33,727 nt of DNA from NCBI GenBank assembly GCA_015664425.1, contig DQQH01000235.1:1-33727 (forward strand), read 5' to 3'. The translations under genes were made by a program, and so were the position numbers. The first letter of the stretch is position 1. The number at the start of each line of letters is the position of its first letter. The notes below the pieces were generated by a model, which did no database searches, had not been told where the DNA came from, and worked only from the letters and a program-made list of their open reading frames with translations. Shown here in pieces: positions 22,951 through 33,100 of this stretch. Source of the DNA: Planctomycetota bacterium (lineage in GTDB: Bacteria; Planctomycetota; UBA8108; UBA1146).

Positions 22951-24564
22951 GTGGTGCGAAGAGGTAGCGCAGTAGCCATCGATCCAGGCAAGGATCGCAT
23001 CCGCGCGGTCTGGGTGCGTTCCGGGGGGCATTCCCTCAAGATCGAACGAGCCATCGAGGTCGACGGTCCTGGCGATGAGGAATCGATCGGGGAACTGGTC
23101 CTCGAGTTGTCCCGAAACGGCGTACCGATCTCCCTTGGACTCGGGCTCAATGGTGAGATGGCTGCGCTGCGATACAACCTGCTTCCTCCCGTCCCCGACT
23201 GGCGTCTGGAGATGATCCTCAAGTACGAGTTGGAAGAGATCGCGGAAAAATCGGGAGAGCCCCTCTCCAGCGATTTTATGGAGCTGAGCTTTCCCGATAG
23301 CATGACCGACGAGATGGTTCTCCTCGTAGGGCTCGGCAAGGAGTCGAAAATCGCTCCCGTCGTCTCCAGAGTGGCGGAGGCAAAGGGCCGGGTCAGGCTC
23401 GCTCTTCCCCTTGCCCTCGGCGCCTACCACTGCTTCCTCGCCTGTGCCGACCACAACGATCAGGAAACGGTCCTCATCGTAGACGTCGGTCACCGGGAGT
23501 CTCACATCCTCATCGTTCGGGAGGATCGCCTCCTTTTTGCCCGGGCCGTGACCTTTGGCGGTGCCGATCTCGACAAGCTGATCTCAGATCGGGTGAAATT
23601 GAGCAGTGAAGAGGCGCGCATTCGCAAGGAGACCCTCTCCTCTGGAGGATCCGTAAGGGATCAGGAGAGCGTCGAGGGCTGCATGCGAGCGTGGTTGAAC
23701 CAGTTGTCTCAGATGCTGCGATCCTCCGTCAGTTTTTGCCAGGTCCAGACGAAACTCCCAGAACTCACCATCGACCGTGCCCTCATCGCCGGTGGTTCGG
23801 CGCCAGCAGTACTCTCCTCGGTGGTGGTTCCCGAGGCTATCGGCTGTCCCGTCGAGGAGTTTCTTCCATCGATCGGTGGCGAGGCTCTTCCCGGCAGAGC
23901 TTCTGCGTGGGTGGGAGCCATCGGCGTCGCCGCCGCTCAGCTCGATGAGAAAAATCGTATCCTCGACGTCCTTCCCGAGGCCGAGAAGAAACAACGCGAG
24001 TTCAAGGAGCGAACGATATTCCTCTGGCTCGCTGCTGCCGCCCTGCTGCTCTCCCTCTTGCTGCGTTTTGGTGACGTGATGATTACCGGGAACCGCGTTG
24101 AAGAAGCGGTGACGGTTAGCAGTCACTGGCGACAGAAGATCAATGGCTGGAAGGCTGCGGAAGCCGAGGCAAAGGTCGCCAACGATGTCTTCCGCAAGAG
24201 GGAAGCACGCCTCAGGGTCGAGATCGAGAGCAGTCGGTTCTTTTCTTCTGTCTACGATGAACTGCGGGTGGCTCTTCCCGCGAGTGTGGCCATCAACAAG
24301 ATCGAGTCGATTCGAGTGGAACTGGAAGGAGAAGTGGGAATCGAGGTGGAGTTGCAAGGCTCCTCAGATAACTCCGAACGGATGGGTCTCGACCACATCA
24401 CCAGTCTTCAGAACGCACTGAAGGAGATCCCTGGGGTGATACGGGTCGAGGTAGATCCTGGAGACCTGAAGAACGGCAGTTATCCCTTCGTCATGCGGGT
24501 GTCTCCAGATCAGAAGTTGCCTCAAGCGAAGCGGGGTTCCCGCCGCAGTCCGGGAAGGGGGTGA
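22951..24564 (+). CDS. GspL-like inner-membrane platform protein (PilM-PilN fused architecture)
   Basis: A 537-residue protein. The N-terminal 340 residues form an actin-like PilM/GspL cytoplasmic domain: phosphate-1 region VAIDPGKDRIRAVWV, phosphate-2 region VLIVDVGHRESHILIV with FGGADLDKLI, and adenosine region DRALIAGGSAPAVL. A membrane helix lies at about 357-375 (WLAAAALLLSLLLRFG), then a PilN/GspL-type periplasmic ferredoxin-like part (ALPASVAINKIESIRVELEG). In T2SS, GspL bridges the GspE ATPase to GspM and the pseudopilus; in type IV pili the halves are separate PilM and PilN. The start is GTG 22951 or GTG 22954; AGGAGG at 22944-22949 slightly favours the latter. The GspM/PilO-like gene follows after 4 bases. 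Confidence 0.82.
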   Translation: MVRRGSAVAIDPGKDRIRAVWVRSGGHSLKIERAIEVDGPGDEESIGELVLELSRNGVPISLGLGLNGEMAALRYNLLPPVPDWRLEMILKYELEEIAEKSGEPLSSDFMELSFPDSMTDEMVLLVGLGKESKIAPVVSRVAEAKGRVRLALPLALGAYHCFLACADHNDQETVLIVDVGHRESHILIVREDRLLFARAVTFGGADLDKLISDRVKLSSEEARIRKETLSSGGSVRDQESVEGCMRAWLNQLSQMLRSSVSFCQVQTKLPELTIDRALIAGGSAPAVLSSVVVPEAIGCPVEEFLPSIGGEALPGRASAWVGAIGVAAAQLDEKNRILDVLPEAEKKQREFKERTIFLWLAAAALLLSLLLRFGDVMITGNRVEEAVTVSSHWRQKINGWKAAEAEAKVANDVFRKREARLRVEIESSRFFSSVYDELRVALPASVAINKIESIRVELEGEVGIEVELQGSSDNSERMGLDHITSLQNALKEIPGVIRVEVDPGDLKNGSYPFVMRVSPDQKLPQAKRGSRRSPGRG

Positions 24565-24568
24565 ACCT

Positions 24569-25375
24569 ATGCTCAATGCAATCTGGCAGAAGCATCGTGG
24601 TTTCCTCATCCGGGTGAGCGTGGGGCTTGCGCTTTTCCTGGTCATCTCCAACTTTGCCAGCAGCATGCGCGAAGATCAGGAGAAACTGCTGAACAGGAAG
24701 TCTGAAGAGGCGCAGATCCTCTCCAGCGAGCTGGAAAAACTCGATGGAAGATTCGATGTCGAGCGCAGTGCCCGTTCGGTTCTCCAACTGCGTTGTGAGG
24801 AACTCGCCGGAAAAATCGGCCTCTCGGCAAGCAGCCGCCACCACCCTCCAGTGGGTGAGACACTGAGCACCGACTTCAAGCGAGCCAAGGATGGTGTCTG
24901 GGCTGGTTTCACCGACAGGGCTAACCGGGTGAACATCCGTTATCCCCAGGTAATGGTCAATTTCGACGAGCGAGGAGACCTGAGCGACGAGGAATGGGTC
25001 GACCGGTACCGGCTGCTCGAGGTTCTCGACCGTTTTCTCGGAGCAGCGTTGCAATCTTCCATCGCCAGGATCGACGAGGTGACCCCAGGTGCTCGGATGC
25101 AAGAACCCATTCCTGGGGGAGAAGAGTTCGCCATCGCTCGATACCCGCTCAGGCTGAAGATCGCCTGTTCTGCTCGATCCCTTGCGTTTCTCGCCGGCAG
25201 GTTCCAGAAGGATGAAGAATTCATCTCCTTCGAACCCCGGCTGATTAAACTCGATGATTCGTCCCCCGGGCTGCTCAGCGTCGAAGTCGACATCGTCGGC
25301 GTGGACCTCGAGGAATCGAGGCAACGCCAGGGCCGATCTCGCGGTTCAGGCAGGGGAAGAGGGGGATACCGATGA
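24569..25375 (+). CDS. GspM/PilO-like inner-membrane protein
   Basis: A 268-residue bitopic protein. A short cytoplasmic tail is followed by one membrane helix (about 11-30, GFLIRVSVGLALFLVISNFA), a coiled coil (about 33-80, SEEAQILSSELEKL), and a periplasmic domain whose last part (YPLRLKIACSARSLAFLAGRF to LLSVEVDIVGVDLEE) has the beta-alpha-beta-beta look of the ferredoxin-like fold of PilO/GspM. The C-terminal tail is rich in Arg, Gly and Ser. PilO/GspM proteins dimerise with PilN/GspL, and the neighbouring GspL-like gene supports this. Sequence similarity within this family is always low, so the call rests on topology and position. Its stop overlaps the next start (ATGA). Confidence 0.72.
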   Translation: MLNAIWQKHRGFLIRVSVGLALFLVISNFASSMREDQEKLLNRKSEEAQILSSELEKLDGRFDVERSARSVLQLRCEELAGKIGLSASSRHHPPVGETLSTDFKRAKDGVWAGFTDRANRVNIRYPQVMVNFDERGDLSDEEWVDRYRLLEVLDRFLGAALQSSIARIDEVTPGARMQEPIPGGEEFAIARYPLRLKIACSARSLAFLAGRFQKDEEFISFEPRLIKLDDSSPGLLSVEVDIVGVDLEESRQRQGRSRGSGRGRGGYR

Positions 25376-25770
25376 GTTGGAACAAGGAGAAAATCACCCT
25401 TGCCCTGGCCCTGGTCATCCTTTGCTGGTGCGCTGTCCAGGTGACGGGTTCATTTTTCCTCGGCGATCCCCTCTCGGGGATCCAGTTGCAGGATCCCAGT
25501 CCATCGAGCGCCGGAGTCGTCGGTGCGTCTGTCCGTATCGACTGGTTCGAGCAGAGTTCTCTCGGGGATCTTGCACGGGACCCCTTCCAGTCCGTCTCCG
25601 ACTGGCGAAGCGTACCTGCAGATCTCATCGGGCCACCACCATTTCCCGCACTGCGCCGCAGGATTCCCCTGCCAGCGCCGGTTGAAGGTGTTGTTTCTGC
25701 TCGACTGGCAGTCGAGGAAACACCCCCTGAGTCGGAGAGCAGCAACGGGGATCCGGGAGGGGAACAATGA
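25372..25770 (+). CDS. Small bitopic protein in the PilP/GspC position
   Basis: A 132-residue protein with one N-terminal membrane helix (about 8-26, ITLALALVILCWCAVQVTG) and a proline-rich periplasmic segment containing ARDPFQS (68-74). An RDPF motif is commonly found in PilP and GspC-type proteins, which connect the inner-membrane L-M or N-O complex to the secretin. There is no room for the complete beta-barrel HR domain, so if it is a GspC/PilP analogue it is reduced to anchor and linker. It overlaps both neighbours by four bases, indicating tight translational coupling within the operon. Confidence 0.5.
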   Translation: MSWNKEKITLALALVILCWCAVQVTGSFFLGDPLSGIQLQDPSPSSAGVVGASVRIDWFEQSSLGDLARDPFQSVSDWRSVPADLIGPPPFPALRRRIPLPAPVEGVVSARLAVEETPPESESSNGDPGGEQ

Positions 25771-28103
25771 GGAGACAGCAACTCACTTCCTGCCTGTTGC
25801 TCCTGGTTCTCTCCCTCTGGAGTTGCTCCTTGCCGGTCTGGTCCGGAGATGACGACCTGGAAGTCCGTCGCTGGGACCGCCTCGAACTGGTAAATGGCAA
25901 GGTCTTCGAGGGGGAACTGGTCGCCGAATCGCCGCTCGAGATCACCTTCCGGCAAAAATCGAGCGATGACGAGGCCGGGATCGAATTCTCGCTGCCGCGC
26001 TCCGACGTCAGGAGATTGCTAAGGCGCAACCCACCCGAAGCCGTTTACAAACTGCGCCTGCGCAATTTCGATCCCTCCTCTTTCGATCTTCAGAGAGCCC
26101 TCGGGCTCTGGTGCCAGGAAGTCGATCTCGAAAAGAATGCGATCTCCCATCTCGAAGATGCCTGTCGTCTTCGCCCCCAGGTCGAGGAGATCTATGATCT
26201 CCTGATCCCTCTCTACGACGCACGTCGTGCTGCCAGCGGAAATGCGGTCTTCGACGATAGGGAAATCGGGACCGTGCTGGAAGCGATGCGGTCGGGAATC
26301 GACAATCCCTGGCTGCGCAAAAGAGCGGTTGATGGACTCCTTTCCATCGGAGATCGAATCGGTGCGATCCTCATCCTCGAAGAGATCTCCGCTGCCTCCG
26401 GTGATGGGGAAGAGGAAATCGCAGCTCGAGCGAGACTCGCGGTACTCCTCCAGGAAACTGGCAAGGAGGAGGAAGCTCGGCGCTGGGCACGGCGGTTGCG
26501 AGAGAGCGGAGCCGCCGGTCGTTTCCCCGGAGTCCTCATTCTCGAGGCGCGCTGGCTCCTGGGGGATCGGTCCTCCGGGGACCTTGCAGCCGGGGCGATG
26601 CTCGAGGAAAGAGTTCAGAGCCTGCTCGAGAGGGACGCCTCGGTGGGGGAGGCCCATCTCCTTCTCGGCTCCTTGCGGCTGCTCGAAGATCGTGTCGAGG
26701 AATCGATCGCCGAGTTCAAGAAGGCCTTTCGGGCTGGTGCTGTCGATGCGGTAGCAGCGGTGACTTTTGCCCTGGCATTCGCCCGGTCTGGTGACTCAAC
26801 GAAGGCTCTCGAGTTGATCTCCGCGGCGCGAACTTCCGAGAGAGTGGCCATCGAATGGCGGCTGGTCGAGGTCTACATCCAGGAAAATCTCGGCCAGTAC
26901 GATGACGCCTTGCTTCTCCTCGAGGACATCCTGGCCAGCGAGGAAGCGTCATGGCAGGCCCGGATTCTGGCCCTGACAACCCGACAGAGACTCGACCCCG
27001 ATGTCACAATCGATGGCGAGATCGAGAAAATCCTGCTCGCCCATGGCAGCAACGACTCGGCTTTCGCCGAGTGCTCCCTGCATCTTGGTGACATGGCTCT
27101 TCGTTCCGGTGACATCTCCGGTGCCCGGCGCTGGCTCGAATACGCCCTGCGTGCCGGTTCGAGGACCCCTGAAACGTGGCTGCGCCTGGCCCTCGCCCAG
27201 AGGGGTCCCGGAGGTGACGACCGTCGGGCTCTGGAAGCCCTCGACACCGCACTTAAGGAACGCCCCGATGATCCCGATCTGCTCAATGCCCTCGGCGATC
27301 TTCGCTATCGCCAGGGGGATCTGGAAGGGGCGCGGAAATCCTTCGACCGGGTGGTCGGAACCTACCCCCGGAAAATGCGTGAGGAGGAGGCGGGTCCCCT
27401 TCCTCCGGCATTGCGATATGCCATCTCTTCACGGCAGCTAGCCCTTCGTGCCATCGAGGAAGAGCTCTGGATTGACAACTTCGATCGCAACGACGGCGCC
27501 CAGGTTCTCAACAACTGGATCGAGAGAGAGACCTTCGGAATCGACATCGGCCTCCTTGCCAACTCGGTGCGTTTCGATGGCGTCCAACGCTTTCAGCCAG
27601 ACGGATTGACGATGGTGGTACGACCACTCACTACTCCCCGGCTCTCGGGGATCCGGGCGACGATGCGTCTGCGCGTCGGGAATGTTCCTGTGAGAGTGGC
27701 TTTGCGCATTGAGGATGACAGTGGCACCGGACTGATCCTCTTCAGGGACCGGGATGGGATCATCGGCTACACCCTCACCGGGCGTGGCGATCCGGTCGTG
27801 GTTCGCAGTGATTCCCCCGGAGAGGATTCAGAGGAACAGAAACTCGTGAAAACGGTCTGGCCTGCCGACGCACGGGCTCATACCCTCGAGATTCGCCTTG
27901 GAAACGATGACAAGAGTGGCGCGTCCATCTATTTCGATGGCTCCAGGGTTGCTCGCAAAATTCCATTCAGGATGCGGAGGCTGCGCTCTCTCAACGCTGG
28001 AGTTTCGACCCAGGCAGAACTGGACGTTTCCTTCAGCCTCGACCTTGAACGTTTCGAGGTTTTCCGGCGCAAGGCACGCTCAGATGGTGAACGGCAGTAT
28101 TGA
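25767..28103 (+). CDS. Exported TPR protein with C-terminal beta-sandwich domain
   Basis: A 778-residue protein. It has an N-terminal export signal (LTSCLLLLVLSLWSCSLPVWSG); a cysteine at the end could be a lipoprotein site, but LWSC is a poor lipobox. Next comes a small SM-like beta module (RLELVNGKVFEGELVAESPLEITFRQ, quoted in part: NGKVFEGELVAESPLEITF) that I associate with planctomycete exported proteins. A long series of TPR-like helical repeats covers about 90-545 (for example EESIAEFKKAFRAGAVDA and PDLLNALGDLRYRQGDLEG). A concanavalin-like beta domain lies at about 565-765 (WIDNFDRNDGAQVL to SLDLERFEVF). In T2SS and Tad/type IV systems, exported TPR proteins often assist secretin or pilus assembly. 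Position between the platform and pseudopilin genes suggests a similar scaffolding role. Confidence 0.75.
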   Translation: MRRQQLTSCLLLLVLSLWSCSLPVWSGDDDLEVRRWDRLELVNGKVFEGELVAESPLEITFRQKSSDDEAGIEFSLPRSDVRRLLRRNPPEAVYKLRLRNFDPSSFDLQRALGLWCQEVDLEKNAISHLEDACRLRPQVEEIYDLLIPLYDARRAASGNAVFDDREIGTVLEAMRSGIDNPWLRKRAVDGLLSIGDRIGAILILEEISAASGDGEEEIAARARLAVLLQETGKEEEARRWARRLRESGAAGRFPGVLILEARWLLGDRSSGDLAAGAMLEERVQSLLERDASVGEAHLLLGSLRLLEDRVEESIAEFKKAFRAGAVDAVAAVTFALAFARSGDSTKALELISAARTSERVAIEWRLVEVYIQENLGQYDDALLLLEDILASEEASWQARILALTTRQRLDPDVTIDGEIEKILLAHGSNDSAFAECSLHLGDMALRSGDISGARRWLEYALRAGSRTPETWLRLALAQRGPGGDDRRALEALDTALKERPDDPDLLNALGDLRYRQGDLEGARKSFDRVVGTYPRKMREEEAGPLPPALRYAISSRQLALRAIEEELWIDNFDRNDGAQVLNNWIERETFGIDIGLLANSVRFDGVQRFQPDGLTMVVRPLTTPRLSGIRATMRLRVGNVPVRVALRIEDDSGTGLILFRDRDGIIGYTLTGRGDPVVVRSDSPGEDSEEQKLVKTVWPADARAHTLEIRLGNDDKSGASIYFDGSRVARKIPFRMRRLRSLNAGVSTQAELDVSFSLDLERFEVFRRKARSDGERQY

Positions 28104-28116
28104 AGAGGAGGCAGCG

Positions 28117-28755
28117 GTGAAGCACCAACAACATGGCACCAAGGCAGGTTTCACCCTGATCGAACTTCTGGTGGTGATCGCCATCCTCGGCACCCTGGCA
28201 GCCCTCGTATCGCCGATGCTGGGGCTGGCGAGTCGCAAGGCCCTCCTTTCCACCACCAAGCAGGAAATCCAGCGTTTGACGCTGGCGATCGAAGGATACC
28301 AGGGAGATCGCGGCGACTTCCCGCCCACCTCTCTGGCAGACGAATACGGGATCAGCAGCAACGATATTGATTCGGGTTCAGAGAGCCTCGTCGCTCACCT
28401 CGCATCCCTCGCCACTGGAACCGTCTATTTCGAGTTCAAGGAGGAGTATCTCGAGAACCTGGACGCCGATCGAATCGCCGACATCGAGATCGAGGAACGC
28501 CTCTCCTGGGTCTTCGGCGATGACCAGCTGAGGGAATACGTCGATCCCTGGGGACATCCCTACATCTACTTCCACAACCGCGACTACCGCATTGTTTTTA
28601 CCGTAACCAGCGGCGCTGGAAATTCGACCCAGGCAAAAGCGAGCATGTCGGAGAAGACCGCGACTTATCACTCTCCAACTAGCTTCCAGATCTGGTCCTG
28701 CGGTCCCGACGGCATCAACCAGAACGGAAGCGGAGACGACATCGTGTCATGGTGA
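28117..28755 (+). CDS. GspG-like major pseudopilin
   Basis: The track ORF (27898) overlaps the TPR gene. GTG at 28117 has AGAGGAGG at good spacing and gives 212 residues. A short basic leader ends at Gly11 before FTLIELLVVIAILGTLAAL: the classic class III prepilin site with Glu at +5, to be cut and methylated by prepilin peptidase. The C-terminus has the GspG calcium-site pattern: YVDPWGHPYIY, then IWSCGPDGINQNGSGDDIVSW (shown in part, CGPDG and DDIVSW). GspG forms the shaft of the T2SS pseudopilus. At 212 residues it is longer than the usual 135-150, owing to an insertion between the helix and the DPWG motif. The next gene overlaps by seven bases. Confidence 0.88.
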   Translation: MKHQQHGTKAGFTLIELLVVIAILGTLAALVSPMLGLASRKALLSTTKQEIQRLTLAIEGYQGDRGDFPPTSLADEYGISSNDIDSGSESLVAHLASLATGTVYFEFKEEYLENLDADRIADIEIEERLSWVFGDDQLREYVDPWGHPYIYFHNRDYRIVFTVTSGAGNSTQAKASMSEKTATYHSPTSFQIWSCGPDGINQNGSGDDIVSW

Positions 28756-30125
28756 GATCACGAATGGAACGCGGCTACACGCTAATCGAACTCCTGACGG
28801 TGCTGATGATTCTCAGCATCATATTCGGATACTCTGCCTCCTTCGTGCAGCGGTTCGGCGAAGGACAGAACATCTCGGTTGCTGCTTCTCAGGTTTCCAG
28901 CGTTGTTCGCGCTGCACGGAATTTTTCTCGCTCCTCGGGCCTCGCCAGCAGAGTCCATGTCGACCCCGATTCTGGTCGTGTCAGCGCCTTTGGCTTCGAA
29001 AACGTCGCCTCCTGGGATTTCGAATCTCTCGAGTCCGTTCCCGACGGCTCACGGCTCGGCGCTTCGGCGGCGATCGCCGGTGCTTTCGGTGAGAATGCGG
29101 AGGTGACCGGCTGGGTCGAGGCGACCTCCGGTCGTGTCGGGCGTGCGGTGCTCTTTGTCGACGATGGTCCAGCCCTACGTGCTTCTGGTCTGCCCCGTTA
29201 CCACTCGCCAGGCGGGATCAGCATCGAAGCGTGGGTGCGCTACTGGCAGCCGGATTTGCGCCAAGAGGAGGGTATCGAAACCTCGGGGGGGAGAAAGGAT
29301 CCCAGGCGCGAGATGCGTCTGGCAGTGGTTTCCCGCCCCGGCAGCTGGGAGGTGGGATTGCTCGGTGATGGTGCGGCATATCTGGCCCTCGGAGATCTCG
29401 AGGATCCTGCAGCAGACCAATCGTGCCTCATCGCCACCGAGGGCAGGGTGGCTGTCCCCGATCGCTGGGCTCATCTCCGTGCGACCTTCGATGGCATTAC
29501 CTTCCTACTCGAGGTCGACGGCATCAAGCGGCCGTGGATGCCTGTCGGTTTCGAACGGATCGCTGAGGAAGACTGGCCGCCTCTGCCGACTCGACTGCTG
29601 GACACGGATGAGGACCTCTGGATCAGTCATCCGAGCAGGTTCTTTCTTGGTGCCATCGATGAGGTGAAGATCAGGGTAGCCCTGGAGCCGCACAGCTACG
29701 AGCTCCCCGGCACCGTCGAAATCCTCGGACCTCCTCAGCTGATCCACTTCGACACCCGTGGAAGCCTCGATCCCCTGGTTCACGAATTGCCCATCATCAT
29801 CAGCCTCGGCGAATTGAAGGACGCAGATTTTCAGCCCGATTCGGGTACCGAGGTGGCACCACCCACATTCAGGGCGCTGACAGAGGATCGGCGCCAGGCC
29901 CGGGAAGAGGAGCTCGAAATCGTCGAGGAGGCCTTCGGCGACCCGCTTGCCGGGCTCTCTCGATTCCTCGAGGGGTGGGAATCCTCTGAAGAGGAGAAAA
30001 AGGTCGCTGGGCCTGTTCTCCCCACCGAACCTGGTTTGCACGTCGGGGACGGCCTTCTCGATGGCCGTCCGATCCAGCGCCTCCACAACATCGTGATCGA
30101 CATGACGGGAACCATCCGTGGCTGA
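28749..30125 (+). CDS. GspH-like minor pseudopilin fused to a LamG/concanavalin-like domain
   Basis: A 458-residue protein. The prepilin site is ERG|YTLIELLTVLMILSII, with Glu at +5. The following helix and AARNFSRSSGLASRVHVD resemble GspH/FimT. From about residue 80 the sequence changes to a LamG-type sandwich: ISIEAWVRYW, RWAHLRATFDG, FLLEVDGIKRPW and FFLGAIDEVKIRVALEP, all in the order expected for LamG. The last 130 residues (from HSYELPGTVEILG) are an unassigned beta and acidic tail. Ordinary GspH is about 170 residues, so the fusion more than doubles it. Minor pseudopilins sit at the pseudopilus tip, so the LamG module would be displayed where substrate or glycan is met. ATG at 28764 is an alternative start. 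It overlaps the GspK-like gene by eight bases. Confidence 0.8.
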   Translation: MVRSRMERGYTLIELLTVLMILSIIFGYSASFVQRFGEGQNISVAASQVSSVVRAARNFSRSSGLASRVHVDPDSGRVSAFGFENVASWDFESLESVPDGSRLGASAAIAGAFGENAEVTGWVEATSGRVGRAVLFVDDGPALRASGLPRYHSPGGISIEAWVRYWQPDLRQEEGIETSGGRKDPRREMRLAVVSRPGSWEVGLLGDGAAYLALGDLEDPAADQSCLIATEGRVAVPDRWAHLRATFDGITFLLEVDGIKRPWMPVGFERIAEEDWPPLPTRLLDTDEDLWISHPSRFFLGAIDEVKIRVALEPHSYELPGTVEILGPPQLIHFDTRGSLDPLVHELPIIISLGELKDADFQPDSGTEVAPPTFRALTEDRRQAREEELEIVEEAFGDPLAGLSRFLEGWESSEEEKKVAGPVLPTEPGLHVGDGLLDGRPIQRLHNIVIDMTGTIRG

Positions 30126-33100
30126 GTTCACCGCCCAACAACCGCCGGAGAGGAACGGCGAGCGAGGCATCGCTCTGCTGCTGGTCATCCTTGTCTTGAC
30201 CGCTCTGGTCGCCATCGGAACACCTTTTGCCATTTCGATGAAATTGCAGGAACGCGGCTCATTCCACTCCACAGCCCGGGAGGAAGCCGATCTCGCCGTC
30301 ACCTCGGCACGCAACCACGCTGTTGCTCACCTCTTTGGCACCCATCCCTCCAGGGAGCGAGAGGCAACCGCTGTCGGCGAAGTTCCCGGCGACAAGTTCG
30401 ATGGGCTCGAAGAACTCCAGGTCGAGTTTTCGACCGAACTGCTCCTGACGGGGGTTCCCGGGAGTCAATTGCCGGATACCTACACGATGCGCGGTCTTGG
30501 CAACCAGACCCTCGATGCGCGGGTCGAGGACGAGCAGGGGAAGATCAACATCAACACGGCGATGCCGAATCTGATCGGGAACTTGCTCGCAGGCAGTCAC
30601 CTCGCTCGAAACATTTCCTACACCGAGAAACTCGAAGAGCTTCCCCTGGAGGACACCTCCTCATTCCCCACAGACGGAGATCCGGACACCATCGACGGGG
30701 TTGTGGTCATCCTGAATCCGCTCTTTTTCACCGTCGAGGCGCTTTCTTACACCGGAAAAACCGAGACTGGACTGACCGGGGTGTTTCGCGGTCAGTACCT
30801 CTCCGGAACGTGGGAACATCAGAAGGGCTGGCCCGTCTTCGATCTGCGCGGGCTGAAGGTCTTCCTTCACAGGTACTACAACCTATCCGATGGGGAAATC
30901 GACACCTTCCGTACTCCGATGGGGATACGGCAGATCGCCGACTGGTCGGTGGTTCCCTACTTCTTGCAGACGATGGCGATCGTCGGACTCAACGTGCGCA
31001 ACATGAGAGATTTCGGATTGACCCCCGAGATGCTGGTCCGTGCCGGTCTCGATCAGATGTTCCTCGAGCGCAAGGAAGAGGAGGTCGACGAGGAGGATTA
31101 CCGCGAAGCACGCCGCAAGCTGCTCTCTGTCGGATTCCCCAGGGAAGCGGTCGATCTCGTCGAGAGTTTCCGCGGCAAGGCGGCCGTGGTCCAGGTATCG
31201 GAAATCGCCGAGCGCTTCGATTTACAGAGGGCCCAGGCGAACGCTTTCAAGGGGGTGTTCTCGACCTTCATCAAGGCAGAGTTGGCGCGCATGAAACTGC
31301 ACTCCCGGACCTATTTCCCCAAGGCGGTGGAGGCCTACAAGGAGATCTACAATCTCCCCTCGATGGAGACCTTCGATGCCGCTGATTACGAGTTGATCCG
31401 CGACCTGATCACCACCGAATCGTCGATTCCGAGGCTGTGGAGCCAGGAGCAGGTGGTCGAGGACGAGATCTCGACCAGTGCCATCATCGGGGTGCCATCC
31501 TTCCGACTCGGTCGTTACGACTTCTTCAACCCGGGAACCCTGGTGAGAATCCGCAGCCTCAAGGATCCCTCGAAGGTCGAGTACGTACTGGCAGCGGGAG
31601 CTTTCCCTACCCCCCGAGGAGGTTTCCGCGGATTGGGCCGCGGCGCCCAGAGCATCTTCCAGGGGGGAGTGATCCTCAAGGAGCCACTGAAGTACGATTA
31701 CGGGCCGCGTGAGGCGGTGGCCTCGGCGATGCTTCGCCACCCGATCAACATCAACACTGCCAAACGAAAGGTGATCGAGGCGGTTCTCACCGGAATCTCG
31801 ACGGAGAGATTCAGCCAGAACTTCAACTCGGTGACGGCGGTCGAGGCCCGGGGCCTGACCGATCTGATCATCGAAGCGGCCCCGATCCAGGATTTCGGTC
31901 AGTTCCGGGACATCGTCACCGAAGCGCAGACAAGCCGCGTGATCAACGGCAACGACGCCACCGCAATTCTGCTCAACGCAATCAATCCCAATCATCCCCG
32001 CCTGTCGATCTCGACCACCGGATTCTGTTACTCGACCGGTGACGTCTACACCATCGAGGCTTCCAGTGTGGTGCGTAACCCGGCCGGGGTTGCCACTGCC
32101 GGGGTTCATCTCCGGGAGGTGGTGGAGGTTGCTCCTCCCGACCCGCTCTTCATCGACATCAGGAATCAGGATGACTGGAGCGCCGTCGTCTACCGGCAGG
32201 CTACCACTCGCCGTGGAGGCCAAAACCAGTCCGTGTTCCGCCCTGGACGAGCGATGAATCTGATGGCAACAGGCCCGATACCTCTCAATCGCAAGCCGTG
32301 GGAGACTCCGTCCCTCGTCGAGGGGACGTTGCGCGGCCTGACTCTGGAGAGTCAGGATAACAACCGGAATTATGGCTTCGGCTCGATCGCCTTCGGCGAG
32401 GTCGAACATTTTCCCGAGACGATCGAGGGGCAGGAACTCGCCGAGGGGCCCTATACCGCACAAACGTTGCTGCAGCCGGCGGGGCAGCAAGGGCCGCCTC
32501 AACCGCAGGTGCCGGTGCCGACGATTCCCGGTGCCACCAACCTTGCCCAGGACATCACCACCCTGCCTGGAATGGTCGACTTCTGGTATCGACCGCAGTG
32601 GGGGAGTCGCGGTGGGCTGCACGTCATCTTCGACAGCGTCGCCGACCCGTCGAGACCTCTTCAGAACCGAGTGCGCCTCTTCTTCGACGGCGATGATTCC
32701 TCCCTCGTCCTGCAGGTGATGGACGATGCGCTGCCGTCCCAGATCCCTGCTTCCGGCAATCAACTCCCCGCTGCGGCGGAGGTGCGCCATCGAGTCACCC
32801 CCCAGACCTTTGCCGACGACACCTGGTACCACCTGACGGCGGTGTGGAAGTCGACGCGACCGGGAGACCAGGCCCTGCTGATCGATCGCCGACTGGTTGG
32901 ATCGAGCATCTGGGTGACCCGCCTCGAAGCTCCCTTCGCCGTCAATGGCGGCCGCCTGATCGTCGAGGACGCCGAGATCGCCGCCCGCTACCCGCCAGTC
33001 GGAAGCCTGCTCGTCGGCTCCGAGGCGATTGATTACTCCGGCCGCCAGGGGGCCAGTTTCCAGGTCCGGGCTCCCGGGCCTGATAACCAACCCCCCAGTG

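Noticed and set aside
27898-28116. N-terminal extension of the GspG-like ORF in the track
   Set aside because: It overlaps the TPR gene and removes the prepilin leader from the N-terminus; GTG 28117 with AGGAGG fits the family.
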